A program made the position numbers and the translations under genes. 64,000 nucleotides of DNA from Bryobacter sp. GTDB taxonomy: Bacteria > Acidobacteriota > Terriglobia > Bryobacterales > Bryobacteraceae. Position 1 is the stretch's first letter; each line of letters starts with the position of its first letter. A model generated the notes under the pieces. That model was not told the DNA's origin. It ran no database searches and saw nothing but the letters and a program-made list of their open reading frames with translations. This document shows positions 1 through 9,577 of this stretch, piece after piece. Location of the stretch: contig JALHNH010000019.1 of assembly GCA_022843625.1 (NCBI GenBank), forward strand, positions 1-64,000, read 5' to 3'.

Positions 1-50
1 GCTAACTATATGAGAAATCATAGGCTTGGCTTCCAAAATACAGAGGTGAG

Positions 51-3000
51 ATGACAATAACAAAATTAACCACGTTGTTTCTAGCGCTCGTGCTGAGTTG
101 TGGCCTGGCCCTTGGGCAGACCGCAACCGGTTCCTTGAGCGGAACAATTACAGACGCAAATGGGGCTTTTGTCCCCGGCGTAAAGCTAACGGCAACCAAT
201 ACTGACAATGGAACGAAGCTGGAAACAGTGAGCACGGACGCGGGATTATACGTTTTCCCGTCTGTTGCCGCAGGCAGCTATTCCCTGGCGGTAGAAAAGT
301 CGGGTTTCAAAAAGTTGACCCGTACCAATATTGAAATCCGCATCGCACAGCGACTGGACCTTGATCTGAAGCTGGAAATTGGCGATGTGCAGCAGACCAT
401 CGAAGTGACGGCACAATCCCCGTTGCTTGAGACGTCTACTAGCGAAAAGAGTACGAATTTTTCCCCGAAGTTCATGAACGAAGTGCCCCTCTTTACAGGT
501 GCAATCCGCAACCCCCGCAGCTTCCTCAGCTATTTGCCTGGCGTTAATGCCGGCGCTGAAGTCAGCATTTCGGGATCGGGCGGTCGTGCACAGGAAGTAC
601 AGATTGATGGCGCTTCGGCCATCATTCCTGAATCGGGTGGCACGGTATTCAACATGCCGTCAGCCGAAATGTTCCAGGAATTCAAGCTGATCACCGGTGC
701 CTACTCATCGGAGTACGGTCGTTTTGGTGGCGGCGTGGAACAGTACCTGACCAAGAGTGGCAGCAGCTGGTATCACGGTACGGCATTTTTGAATATGCGC
801 CGCGACATCTGGAATGCCAACGCCTGGGCACGTAACGCCAACCCCAACCCCGCACAGAACTTTCGACCGAAAGAACGCCAGAACGAAATTGGCGGCGCGG
901 GCGGCGGTCCGGTTTACATCCCGAAGGTGTATGACGGCCGCAACAAGAGCTTCTTCTACTACACCTACACGCAGCGTTTGCTCCCTGCAAACATTAGCTT
1001 CCCTCTCAGCACAGTGCCGACAGCACAGATGAAGGGCGGAGACTTTTCACAGCTGGGCACGCAGTTGATCTATGACCCGGCGACGACGGCTGGTGGTGTG
1101 CGCACGCCCTTCCCTGGCAACCGCATCCCGACGAACCGTTTCAGCACGGTAGCACGCAACCTGATCCCGCTGCTTCCGGATCCAACTCGGCCTGCGCTGC
1201 TTCAGAACTACGACTTCGTGAATCAGCAGACGATTGAACAGAAGATCTGGAGCATCAAGGCAGATCATGCATTCACCACAACGAACCGTTTGTCCTTCTT
1301 CCTGAGCAAGGAAAATGGTGGTACGAACGACACTACGAATTTCGCGGGCCCGATTGGAAACGGTCTCGGCTTTAGCGGACAGTTGCCCTGGAACATTCGT
1401 GTGAATCACGACTACTCATTCAGCCCGGGGCTGTTTATGCACACCACTTTTGGCTACTCAGCTACGCGTCAGTTGTGGGATAACCCCGCACAGGCTGGTG
1501 CTGGTTCACGGCTTGGCATTCCTGGCCTGACGGCAGAAGCAGACGCGATGCCGCGTATTCAGTTCCGCGGAACTGCTGGCTTGTCGCCCTATGGCGTTCA
1601 GGACGGCAAAGTTGCCAACGGTGGACAGGATAACGACACGGTAATGATTACTCAGGGTTGGACCTGGCTGAAGGGCAAGCACGAAATCAAGTTTGGCTGG
1701 GACTGGCGCAAGCTGACCACCTTTGGTTTCGACCTTGCTGGTTCGAACGGTCTTTACATCTTCAACCGCAATCAGACGGCAGTTCCGAATTCGACGACCG
1801 GAAGCGGCCACGAATTCGCCAGCTTGCTGCTGGGTGCCGTGCAGGAAGCCAACAAGACGGTATTGCCGGTATTGCTCGATCAAATCCATTACGGATACAA
1901 CTCGGGCTTCATTCAAGACAACTTCCGCATGACCAAGAAGCTGACGTTGAACCTTGGCATCCGTTATGAAGTGCCGATCGGCTGGCACATTCCGAACGGA
2001 AATTACTCCGGACTTGATATGCGTGTGCCAAACCCTGGCGCAGGCGGACTGCCCGGCGCACTGGTGTTCTTCGGTAAGGGCCCCGGCCGCACCGGTGAAA
2101 CACGCCCCTATCCAACCGACTGGTCCAACATCGGACCCCGCCTGGGCTTTGCCTATCAGGTAGGACCGAAGACTGTAATCCGTGGCGGCTGGGGTATTTT
2201 CTACCAGACCCTCGGCAACGGTGGTTGCGGCTGCCGTCAGGGCTTTGCCAACACCAACACCCTGGTAAGCAACAACCCGGATCCGATCCTGAACTGGGAT
2301 GGCGGTATCCCGACCGCTGCGGGCTTCCGTCCCCCACCATTGCTTGACTCAACCCTTTCGAACTTCCAGAACATCGACTTCTTCTCGCCCACCTACGGTA
2401 AGGCACCGAGAGTCTACAACTGGAGCATCAACATTCAGCATGAACTCAAGGGCTTCCTGATCGACGCAGCTTATGTCGGTAACCGCGGTAATGGTTTGAA
2501 CTCAACGATCAATCAGAACCAGTTGCCTACAAGCAATCTGTCACGCGGCAGCCTGCTGACGCAGCCGGCGAATTCAGCCGCCGCACAGGCAGCTGGCATC
2601 CGTATTCCTTATGCTGGCTTCCCGGCAAATGGAACCGTAGGTCAGTCTCTGCGGCCCTTCCCGCAATTCCTCGACATCAATGGCCGCAACACCGGCCAGG
2701 GACAGACCTGGTATGACTCTGCTCAGTTGAAAGTGGAACGCCGTTTTGGCAACTTCCAGTTGCTGACCTCCTACACCTGGTCGAAGTCGCTCGCAAACGC
2801 GCACTTCCGCCAAATCTTCAGCCAGCAGTTCAACGTTGGCGCACAGGATGCTTACAACCTCAGCGACATGAAGAGCTTCCTGCCGTTTGACCAGCCGCAT
2901 GTATTCAACATTGTCTGGACCTACGACATGCCTTTTGGCAAGGGCAAGAAGTTTATGGGCAACGCCAACCACATCGTCAACGGTTTGGTGGGTGGCTGGG

Positions 3001-3479
3001 TAGTCAGCGGAGCACAGCGCTATTATTCGGGCAACCTGATCCAGGTTGTAACCCCGGGCAATCCGCTGGGCCAGACATTGTTCTCGACGGCAACCAAGGC
3101 CATGCGTAACAACGTCGACATCCGCACTGGCGCAAGCTACGGCGATCTCGATCCGAACAACCCGAACGTACGCTGGTTCAATGCCGGGGCATTCAGCCCG
3201 GCGGCACCGTTTACGCTCGGAAATGCAGCTCTGTACTATGACGACTTCCGTCAGCCAGCCATTGCATTCGAAAACATCGGACTGTCCAAGAGGACGGTAC
3301 TGTTTCAGAATGAGAAGAATCCGGTGGTGCTGAATTTCCGCGCCGACGCCTTCAACGCATTCAACCGTACCCGATTTGGTGGAGTCAACGGTGTGGTAGG
3401 TAACGCAGCCTTTGGGCGTCCGACGGGCCCGCAGGTTGGCGCACGTGCCATCACGATGGGTTTGCGAATCAGCTTCTAA
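51..3479 (+). CDS. Oar-like TonB-dependent outer-membrane receptor
   Basis: An outer-membrane beta-barrel of 1142 residues, expected to import or bind a large ligand using TonB energy. Residues 1-22 form a signal peptide ending in LALGQ. Residues about 25-105 are a carboxypeptidase-regulatory-like beta-sandwich (SLSGTITDANGAFVPG at its start), followed by a plug region (QIDGASA, then YSSEYGRFGGG) and a long barrel rich in Asn, Gly and aromatic residues. The protein ends in RISF; a C-terminal Phe is the usual signal for barrel insertion. GAGGTGAG just before the ATG acts as ribosome binding site. An unusual CGC cysteine pair lies in the sequence GGCGCRQG in the barrel. The substrate cannot be read from the sequence; no TonB/ExbB genes are nearby. 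The family is greatly expanded in Bryobacterales. Confidence 0.93.
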   Translation: MTITKLTTLFLALVLSCGLALGQTATGSLSGTITDANGAFVPGVKLTATNTDNGTKLETVSTDAGLYVFPSVAAGSYSLAVEKSGFKKLTRTNIEIRIAQRLDLDLKLEIGDVQQTIEVTAQSPLLETSTSEKSTNFSPKFMNEVPLFTGAIRNPRSFLSYLPGVNAGAEVSISGSGGRAQEVQIDGASAIIPESGGTVFNMPSAEMFQEFKLITGAYSSEYGRFGGGVEQYLTKSGSSWYHGTAFLNMRRDIWNANAWARNANPNPAQNFRPKERQNEIGGAGGGPVYIPKVYDGRNKSFFYYTYTQRLLPANISFPLSTVPTAQMKGGDFSQLGTQLIYDPATTAGGVRTPFPGNRIPTNRFSTVARNLIPLLPDPTRPALLQNYDFVNQQTIEQKIWSIKADHAFTTTNRLSFFLSKENGGTNDTTNFAGPIGNGLGFSGQLPWNIRVNHDYSFSPGLFMHTTFGYSATRQLWDNPAQAGAGSRLGIPGLTAEADAMPRIQFRGTAGLSPYGVQDGKVANGGQDNDTVMITQGWTWLKGKHEIKFGWDWRKLTTFGFDLAGSNGLYIFNRNQTAVPNSTTGSGHEFASLLLGAVQEANKTVLPVLLDQIHYGYNSGFIQDNFRMTKKLTLNLGIRYEVPIGWHIPNGNYSGLDMRVPNPGAGGLPGALVFFGKGPGRTGETRPYPTDWSNIGPRLGFAYQVGPKTVIRGGWGIFYQTLGNGGCGCRQGFANTNTLVSNNPDPILNWDGGIPTAAGFRPPPLLDSTLSNFQNIDFFSPTYGKAPRVYNWSINIQHELKGFLIDAAYVGNRGNGLNSTINQNQLPTSNLSRGSLLTQPANSAAAQAAGIRIPYAGFPANGTVGQSLRPFPQFLDINGRNTGQGQTWYDSAQLKVERRFGNFQLLTSYTWSKSLANAHFRQIFSQQFNVGAQDAYNLSDMKSFLPFDQPHVFNIVWTYDMPFGKGKKFMGNANHIVNGLVGGWVVSGAQRYYSGNLIQVVTPGNPLGQTLFSTATKAMRNNVDIRTGASYGDLDPNNPNVRWFNAGAFSPAAPFTLGNAALYYDDFRQPAIAFENIGLSKRTVLFQNEKNPVVLNFRADAFNAFNRTRFGGVNGVVGNAAFGRPTGPQVGARAITMGLRISF

Positions 3480-3499
3480 GCTGCTTCGTTTTGATTGGC

Positions 3500-3531
3500 G
3501 AAAGGGCGCTCCCGCAAGGGGGCGCCTTTTC
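3500..3531. terminator. bidirectional intrinsic terminator
   Basis: A hairpin with a stem of about 14 pairs (two G-U) and a GCAA tetraloop lies between the convergent receptor and TIGR03437 genes. The right arm ends in TTTT and the left arm begins with AAA after a G, so it could stop transcription from both sides. It starts 20 bp after the receptor stop codon and abuts the stop codon of the opposite gene. Confidence 0.8.
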
Positions 3532-5831
3532 TATTTAATGGCCATGGTAACGCCGGTTTGGGTATCGACTCCGCCGATGTTAACCACGACTGGGACAGCC
3601 GCCCCAACCGGGGCGTTCGAAGGAATCGAAATGTTGATTTGGAGAAGCCCGGGGACGCTGCCGATGGGGGATATGGCTCCAATGACACTCGCAGCGATGC
3701 CGCCAACGGTGACGCTCACCGTCGCAGACGGGATGACAACAGCGCTCGGGGCGATTAGCGTAGCGGCGGCTGTAGTGGGCGCGGCCACGGAGGCATTGGT
3801 GGCACCGATGCCACTGACATAAAGAACAGCAATGCCGCCTTTGAGAGCTGGAGCCGCATTGGAATTGAGGGTGTAATCGTTGGTGCTGAGGTTGTAATTG
3901 AGGATAGCCCCCTGGCCGCGACCGGAAGCGTCGGTCGTATAAATCCCCGGGCTGGTGGGTGCGACGGTAAGCGAGACAGGCGCGGAGGCAAGGCCGTTGT
4001 AGCTGAGGATGAGATCGGCGGCGGCGCCGCTGATGTTATAGGGGACGATCACGCTGGCCTGGTTCGCGCTGGTGTAGAGGATGGGGGAGGCAACTCCACC
4101 AATGGTGACCGATGTAGCCGGTCCGGTAACCGGCAATGCATTGGGGATTTGGGGTGCTGGAACGGCCGGATTGAAGAGCGTGAGCGTGGCCGGACCGAGG
4201 CCGAGACCAAATAGTGTCAGCAACTGGCCGGGCGAAATGGTGCCCTGAGCATAGCTTGCTGAATCGACTACTGCGTTGACTTGAGGTCGTGGGCCGTAGA
4301 TTTGGAATTGCGCTTCGCTGGAAGTGCCGCCACCAGGATTGGGTGTGGTGACCGCCATTCGCAAGTAACCAGGGCTTAAGAGATAAGAAGCAGGTACAGT
4401 AACCAGCATCGCGTTCTCGCCCACCTGCCGGGAGGTGAGGTTGCCTTGAAGACCGACCGAACCAGGAACTCCAGAAAGGACGCCTGTCGTGCTGTTGATC
4501 GCCATACCAGAGGGGAGCCCTGCGGCGGACCAGGTTGGGGCACTGGCTGCGCCAACAGACCGCGCCGCATTTGCACCGGGATAGGTGCTGCTAAGGGTGC
4601 CTGCGACCAGTGCCGTTGTAGGGCCGGTGACGCGCAGAGAGCTCGAAGTAGATGGCATGATGTGCATCTTGAAAGGCATGTAAGAGGTAGCTGTGATCGG
4701 CGAAGTCGAATCTTCTACCTGAAGCGTGAAGTAGTAGGTTCCGGCAGCGGTGGGCGTGCCCTGAAGCTGATTGCCGCTGAGGTTGATGCCGGGCGGGAGC
4801 TGGCCGCCGACAAGGCTCCAGGTGTAGGGAGACGTCCCGCCGGCAGCAGTAAGATTGAGTGCCGTGTAAGCTGTGCTGACGGTACCAGCTGGCATGGGAG
4901 AACCCATCGGGATTCGCAAAAAGCTGGCCGTGCTCGGATAAACAGGAATATAGAAATTTTCTGAGGCCGTGGTGGTGCCGTCTGTGGCGGTGATCGTGGC
5001 TTCATTGGTGAATCCGGTTGCCGACACGGTTGAGTTGGCAAAATAGCTTTCGCCATAGATCGTGACAAAACTTTGAGCCGATTGCTGAATGACGCCGATC
5101 GGCCAGGTGCTGAAAATATTGGGGGCGGCGGCGACGACGTTGAGGGTGACGGGAAGAGTAAGAGAGGGATTGGCAGTGCCAGTGGATTTGATTGTGATGT
5201 TGGCGGTGTAAGCCTTGGGCGAAAGCCCCGTAGGGTCGACCGTGACATTGATCGAATTGAAGAGCCCGGCGAGTGTGATGTTGCCTGTGGGGGTCACCTT
5301 GAGCCAGGGAGCGCTTTGGACGCTCAGAGAGGCGGCGGTAGCAGCGCCAGTATTGGACAAGATGAAAGTAGAACTCAGATTGGGATTGCCAGTGACGGGC
5401 TGGCTGGTGGTGTAGCTGAAAGTGATCGCTGTTGGCGAAACCGTGATTGTGGGCGGTGGAGTGCCGATGACAAGCGTCACGGTGACAACGGCTGTGGGCA
5501 GAGGAGACCCGGTAGTGCCCGTAAACGTAATTGTGCCCACATAGCTGCCTGCGGCGAGGCCTGTGGGATTGACTTGCACGCTTACCGTCTGTGGCGCCCT
5601 CCCGCTGGAGGCAGAGACCAGAAGCCAGCCAGCGAAGTGAGGGGCGGCACCGGTGACCGCAACGGTGAAACCACCTCCCGGCGGTGCGCTTTGTACGCTT
5701 ACGCTCTGCGCAGTGGGTAACGTCAAGGCCCCCACCGTCGCCGTAAATCTTAGGGCAGAGCTATTGGTTGTCAGGGTTTGCGCCCAGACGTTCGATATCA
5801 GCATCAGAGAGGCGAAGGCTAGTTTGTTCAT
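3531..5831 (-). CDS. secreted Ig-like protein with TIGR03437 C-terminal domain
   Basis: About 766 residues. I place the start at the ATG whose product begins MNKLAFASLMLISNVWAQ, a clear signal peptide; the reading frame is open further upstream but that extension does not look like protein and would run into the divergent gene. After the signal come tandem beta-sandwich repeats of BACON/Ig type (for example SAPPGGGFTVAVTG and SAPWLKVTP), a putative-Ig segment (TYYFTLQVEDS), then the Solibacter-type C-terminal domain beginning near VDSASYAQGTISPGQ with GLGLGPA and VPYNISG. It has almost no Cys or charged residues. It is probably exported to the surface or the medium and binds a polymer or cell-surface structure; no catalytic motif is visible. 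The TIGR03437 domain is essentially restricted to Solibacter relatives, which makes it a taxonomic marker. Confidence 0.85.
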   Translation of the reverse strand: MNKLAFASLMLISNVWAQTLTTNSSALRFTATVGALTLPTAQSVSVQSAPPGGGFTVAVTGAAPHFAGWLLVSASSGRAPQTVSVQVNPTGLAAGSYVGTITFTGTTGSPLPTAVVTVTLVIGTPPPTITVSPTAITFSYTTSQPVTGNPNLSSTFILSNTGAATAASLSVQSAPWLKVTPTGNITLAGLFNSINVTVDPTGLSPKAYTANITIKSTGTANPSLTLPVTLNVVAAAPNIFSTWPIGVIQQSAQSFVTIYGESYFANSTVSATGFTNEATITATDGTTTASENFYIPVYPSTASFLRIPMGSPMPAGTVSTAYTALNLTAAGGTSPYTWSLVGGQLPPGINLSGNQLQGTPTAAGTYYFTLQVEDSTSPITATSYMPFKMHIMPSTSSSLRVTGPTTALVAGTLSSTYPGANAARSVGAASAPTWSAAGLPSGMAINSTTGVLSGVPGSVGLQGNLTSRQVGENAMLVTVPASYLLSPGYLRMAVTTPNPGGGTSSEAQFQIYGPRPQVNAVVDSASYAQGTISPGQLLTLFGLGLGPATLTLFNPAVPAPQIPNALPVTGPATSVTIGGVASPILYTSANQASVIVPYNISGAAADLILSYNGLASAPVSLTVAPTSPGIYTTDASGRGQGAILNYNLSTNDYTLNSNAAPALKGGIAVLYVSGIGATNASVAAPTTAAATLIAPSAVVIPSATVSVTVGGIAASVIGAISPIGSVPGLLQINISIPSNAPVGAAVPVVVNIGGVDTQTGVTMAIK

Positions 5832-5919
5832 CGAGACTACTCCCTCTCTTGATCGGCAACTAGGTGAAGCACTGCATTCCCCGAATCTATTTTGGGGGAG
5901 TAGCCCAAAACGGCATAGA

Positions 5920-8229
5920 ATGAAGCAAACGCAATATATTATGAATTCGACTTTCCGGCTCGCGATTGTCCTGGCTCCCGTCATGGCCTGGGGACAAACG
6001 CAGGATTTTTCAAGCACCGTCAAGCCCATGCTGACCAAATCCTGTGCACCCTGCCATAACGAACAGAATGCTTCTGGCAGCGTGAACATCAAGCCGTTCA
6101 CAGAGGCAAGTTCGCTGGGTGAATACCGAGATGACTGGGAGCGGATCATCAAGAAGGTGCGCTCGGGCGAAATGCCGCCGAAGGGATTTCCAAGGCCTGC
6201 GCAGGCGCAGATTGATCAAGTTCTCGGCTACGTCCAAAGTGAGTTTGAAAAGGCCGATGCAAAGATTCCGTCAGACCCGGGCCGGGTTACGGCGCGCCGC
6301 TTGAATCGCAACGAATATACGAATACGATTCGCGACCTGCTGCAGGTGGATTTCCGCGCCGATCAGGATTTCCCAACCGATGACTCCGGGCACGGCTTCG
6401 ACAACATCGGCGATGTGCTAACCATCTCCCCACTATTGATGGAGAAGTACCTAAATGCAGCAGAGCGGATTTCGGCTCGTGCGCTTGGCTTGGACCCATT
6501 GCCGAAAAAGCCAATTGAATTTGAGCTTCACAGCAAGGACAAGAAAATTCGCCGGGTGGCACCGTCGCTCATCGAAGCTACGCACCGCGTAGATTGGGAC
6601 GCCGAATATCAGATCGAGATCGGATTGCCCGGCGAACGTGTGAACGGCAAGCCGGTTTTGCTTGGCTTCTGGATGGACGGCAAACTGCTGCACACGCAAC
6701 TGATCGAGACAAAGCCTTCGGGGCTGGTTTACTTCAATCCTTACTCGGCTGAGCAATTCCGCTTGTTTTTGCCTGCAGGCGAGCATCGTTTCCGTGCCGG
6801 GTTTATCGACGATGAGTTTGTAAAGACGCTGGCACCGGAAGACCTTTACAAGGACAAAAAGAACAAGTTCCTGAACATGATCAAGCTGGTGGGGCCCTAT
6901 GCTTCGAAAGCTGAGCCTGCCAGCCGCAAGGCGATTCTGATTTGTGACCCTGCCAGTGGAACCGTCTGTGTAGAGAAGATTCTCGGCAACCTCGCGCGGC
7001 GTGCGTGGCGCCGGCCAGTGACGGCGGCTGAAGTGAAGTCGCTATCGCGCTTTGTGGCATTGGCCAAGACTGAAGGCCAGACGGCGGAGCAGGGTTTGCA
7101 GGTGGCAATGACGGCGATGCTGGTTTCACCGCACTTTCTATTCCGGATCGAACGGGATCTTTATCCGAAAGACCCGCTTAAGACGCATCCGATTACGCCG
7201 CTTGAGCTCGCAACGAGGCTGAGTTATTACCTGTGGTCTTCAATGCCGGATGAGGAATTGCTGAAGCTCGCCGAGACGGGCAAGCTACGCGAACTGGCTG
7301 TGATGGAAGCGCAAGTGAAGCGCATGTTGAATGATGCCAAGTCTGCTGCTCTGGCTGCGAATTTCGCCGGGCAGTGGCTGGAAACGCGCAACCTGAATAG
7401 CGTCAAGCCAGACCCGAAGAAGTTCCCTGAGTGGAACCCGGAATTGCGCGATGCGATGGCGGAAGAGACGCGACTCTTTTTTGAGACGGTGCTGCGCGAT
7501 AACCTGTCGATCGGGACTTTCCTGGACGCGAAGTTTACATTCCTGAACGAGACGCTGGCCAAGCACTACGGCATTGCTAGTGTGACCGGGCCGGAGTTTC
7601 GACGGGTGGAATTGACAGGCAACCAGCGGGGCGGGATTTTGACGCAGGCCAGTGTATTGACTGTGTCGAGTTATCCGACGCGGACTTCGCCCGTGATCCG
7701 AGGCAAGTACATTTTACAGAACGTCTTTGGAGCACCGCCTCCGCCCCCTCCACCCGATGTACCGCTGCTCGACGAAGAAAAGGTGGGCAGCAATGGATCA
7801 CTGCGGCAACAGCTTGAGAAGCACCGCTCGAGCGCAATGTGCGCCAGCTGTCATAACCGGATGGACACGCTCGGGTTTGCCCTGGAGAATTACGATGGTA
7901 CGGGCAAGTGGCGGGATCTTGATGGCAAGTTTGCAATCGAGCCCGCCGGGACGCTGCCGAACGGGAAGGCTTTCCAGAACCCGTCGGAGTTGCGGCAGGT
8001 GCTGGCCGGGGACATGGGCGAGTTTGCTCACAACCTGGTAGAAAAGATGATGACCTATGCACTGGGCCGAGGCCTCGAGCGATTTGACCGTCGCACAGTG
8101 CAGGGTGTGCAGGATAAACTGGCAGCAGATCAGTATCGCTTCCAGACGTTGATATTTGAAGTAGTTCGCAGTTTGCCCTTCCAGACCAAACGGGCAGAAT
8201 ATTCCAAGCAGGAGCTGGCAAAGAAATGA
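5920..8229 (+). CDS. cytochrome-c/DUF1592 domain protein (DUF1587-1595-1592-1588-1585)
   Basis: A periplasmic c-type cytochrome fused to the planctomycete-type domain series, about 769 residues. The start is uncertain: ATG 5920 and ATG 5941 (MNSTFRLAIVLAPVMAWGQ) both give a signal peptide and neither has a good ribosome binding site. A haem motif CAPCH occurs at residues 42-46 and a second CASCH lies in the DUF1588 part. Recognisable blocks in order are DUF1587 (RLNRNEYTNTIRDLL), DUF1595 (ARRAWRRPVT), DUF1592 (LVSPHFLFRIERD, RLSYYLWSSMPD), DUF1588 with its Pro run (GAPPPPPPPDVP), and DUF1585 (YALGRGLERFD). The family is proposed to act in electron transfer or oxidative polymer breakdown, but no reaction is proven. 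Its stop codon overlaps the next start codon in ATGA, so the two products are probably made together. Confidence 0.9.
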   Translation: MKQTQYIMNSTFRLAIVLAPVMAWGQTQDFSSTVKPMLTKSCAPCHNEQNASGSVNIKPFTEASSLGEYRDDWERIIKKVRSGEMPPKGFPRPAQAQIDQVLGYVQSEFEKADAKIPSDPGRVTARRLNRNEYTNTIRDLLQVDFRADQDFPTDDSGHGFDNIGDVLTISPLLMEKYLNAAERISARALGLDPLPKKPIEFELHSKDKKIRRVAPSLIEATHRVDWDAEYQIEIGLPGERVNGKPVLLGFWMDGKLLHTQLIETKPSGLVYFNPYSAEQFRLFLPAGEHRFRAGFIDDEFVKTLAPEDLYKDKKNKFLNMIKLVGPYASKAEPASRKAILICDPASGTVCVEKILGNLARRAWRRPVTAAEVKSLSRFVALAKTEGQTAEQGLQVAMTAMLVSPHFLFRIERDLYPKDPLKTHPITPLELATRLSYYLWSSMPDEELLKLAETGKLRELAVMEAQVKRMLNDAKSAALAANFAGQWLETRNLNSVKPDPKKFPEWNPELRDAMAEETRLFFETVLRDNLSIGTFLDAKFTFLNETLAKHYGIASVTGPEFRRVELTGNQRGGILTQASVLTVSSYPTRTSPVIRGKYILQNVFGAPPPPPPPDVPLLDEEKVGSNGSLRQQLEKHRSSAMCASCHNRMDTLGFALENYDGTGKWRDLDGKFAIEPAGTLPNGKAFQNPSELRQVLAGDMGEFAHNLVEKMMTYALGRGLERFDRRTVQGVQDKLAADQYRFQTLIFEVVRSLPFQTKRAEYSKQELAKK

Positions 8230-9572
8230 TGACTCGGAAAGCATTATCACGGCGTACGATGTTGCGTGGAGTGGGCGCGGCGATTGCCCTGCCTGCGATG
8301 GATGCGATGGCACCGGCCTTTGCGTCGAGCCAGTTGCCTGGGCCCAAGCCTGTCCGAATGGCCTTTGTGTATGTGCCGAATGGCATCGATATGCGCAACT
8401 GGACGCCTGCTAACGAAGGCGCACTGCCAGCAGAGTTGCCTCGAATTCTGAAGCCCCTCGAAGGCCACAAGAAAGACATCACGATTCTGTCGAATCTGAC
8501 TCATAACGGCGGCAGAGCTTTGCTTGATGGAGCGGGCGATCATGGCCGTTGCTGCGGTGGCTATCTGAGTGGCGTGCAGCCGCGCAAGAGCTTTGTTGAT
8601 ATCAAGGCTGGCGTTTCGATGGACCAGATTGTAGCCAATGCAATTGGCAACCAGACGCGGTTTCCGAGTCTTGAAGTTGGACTCGAAGATGCACGTCAGG
8701 CTGGAGATTGCGACTCCGGTTACTCTTGCGCCTACACCAATAATCTCGCCTGGCGGAGTGAGACGCAGGCCCTGCCTCCGATCCTCGATCCGCGCGCGTT
8801 GTTTGAGCGTCTCTTCGGGACCGGTGCGGAACTGAGCCCGGAAGCCAAGGCAAGGCAGGCGAAGTATCGCCGGTCAATTCTCGATTTTGTGATGGGCGAC
8901 ACGAGGAAGCTGGAAGCGAATCTCGGGCCCACAGACCGTCGCAAGCTCGATGAATACCTGTCTTCGATTCGATCCATTGAACAGCAACTGGAGCGGGCTG
9001 AAAAAGACAATTCGCAGATCAATCCAGGGATGGATAAACCCTACGGTGTGCCGGCTGACTTTGCGGAACACTTCAAACTAATGACGGATATGATCACGGT
9101 TGCCTTCCAGGCCGATCTGTCCCGCGTGGTGACTTTCCTGGTGACTCGTGAAGGCACGTCGCGCCCCTATCGCGAAATCGGGATTGCCGATGGACACCAT
9201 CCGCTAACGCACCACATGAACAAGCCGGACTTGATCGAGAAGGTAACGCAGATCAACACTTACCACGTGCAGCAGTTTGCTGGCTGGATCGAGAAGTTGA
9301 AGAGCGCCAAAGAAGGAGACTCGAACGTACTCGAGAATTCGATGATCGTTTATGGTGCGGGCTTGTCCGATGGCAACCGCCATACGCATGAGGATCTGCC
9401 AACGCTGATTGCTGGCAACGGTGGCGGCTATATCAAGTCTGGACGCCGTGTGGTGGCAAGACGTGAGACGCCGATGTCGAATCTCTTCCTGACGATGATG
9501 GACCGGATGGGTGTGCAGGTGGATCACTTTGGTGATGCCACGGGACGCCTGGCCGGGCTTGATCTGGCATAG
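8226..9572 (+). CDS. Tat-exported DUF1552 protein
   Basis: A 448-residue protein of the DUF1552 family, which almost always follows a DUF1592 cytochrome gene, as here (ATGA overlap). The N-terminus MMTRKALSRRTMLRGVG carries a twin-arginine motif followed by a hydrophobic stretch and an Ala-rich cleavage region (AMAPAFAS), so it should be exported folded, possibly with a metal. The body shows YVPNGIDMRNWTP, HGRCCGGYLSG and GIADGHHPLTHH, with His and Cys clusters that could bind metal; it is related in architecture to the DUF1501/alkaline-phosphatase-like proteins. The function is unknown; partnership with the cytochrome protein is inferred from conserved gene order. Confidence 0.9.
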   Translation: MMTRKALSRRTMLRGVGAAIALPAMDAMAPAFASSQLPGPKPVRMAFVYVPNGIDMRNWTPANEGALPAELPRILKPLEGHKKDITILSNLTHNGGRALLDGAGDHGRCCGGYLSGVQPRKSFVDIKAGVSMDQIVANAIGNQTRFPSLEVGLEDARQAGDCDSGYSCAYTNNLAWRSETQALPPILDPRALFERLFGTGAELSPEAKARQAKYRRSILDFVMGDTRKLEANLGPTDRRKLDEYLSSIRSIEQQLERAEKDNSQINPGMDKPYGVPADFAEHFKLMTDMITVAFQADLSRVVTFLVTREGTSRPYREIGIADGHHPLTHHMNKPDLIEKVTQINTYHVQQFAGWIEKLKSAKEGDSNVLENSMIVYGAGLSDGNRHTHEDLPTLIAGNGGGYIKSGRRVVARRETPMSNLFLTMMDRMGVQVDHFGDATGRLAGLDLA

Positions 9573-9577
9573 AAGCC

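Noticed and set aside
5653..5919. N-terminal extension of the DUF1592 protein
   Set aside because: The frame is open, but the extension would overlap the divergent TIGR03437 gene and would bury the signal peptide.
5832..6152. N-terminal extension of the TIGR03437 protein
   Set aside because: The extension lies antisense to the DUF1592 gene and precedes a typical signal peptide start.
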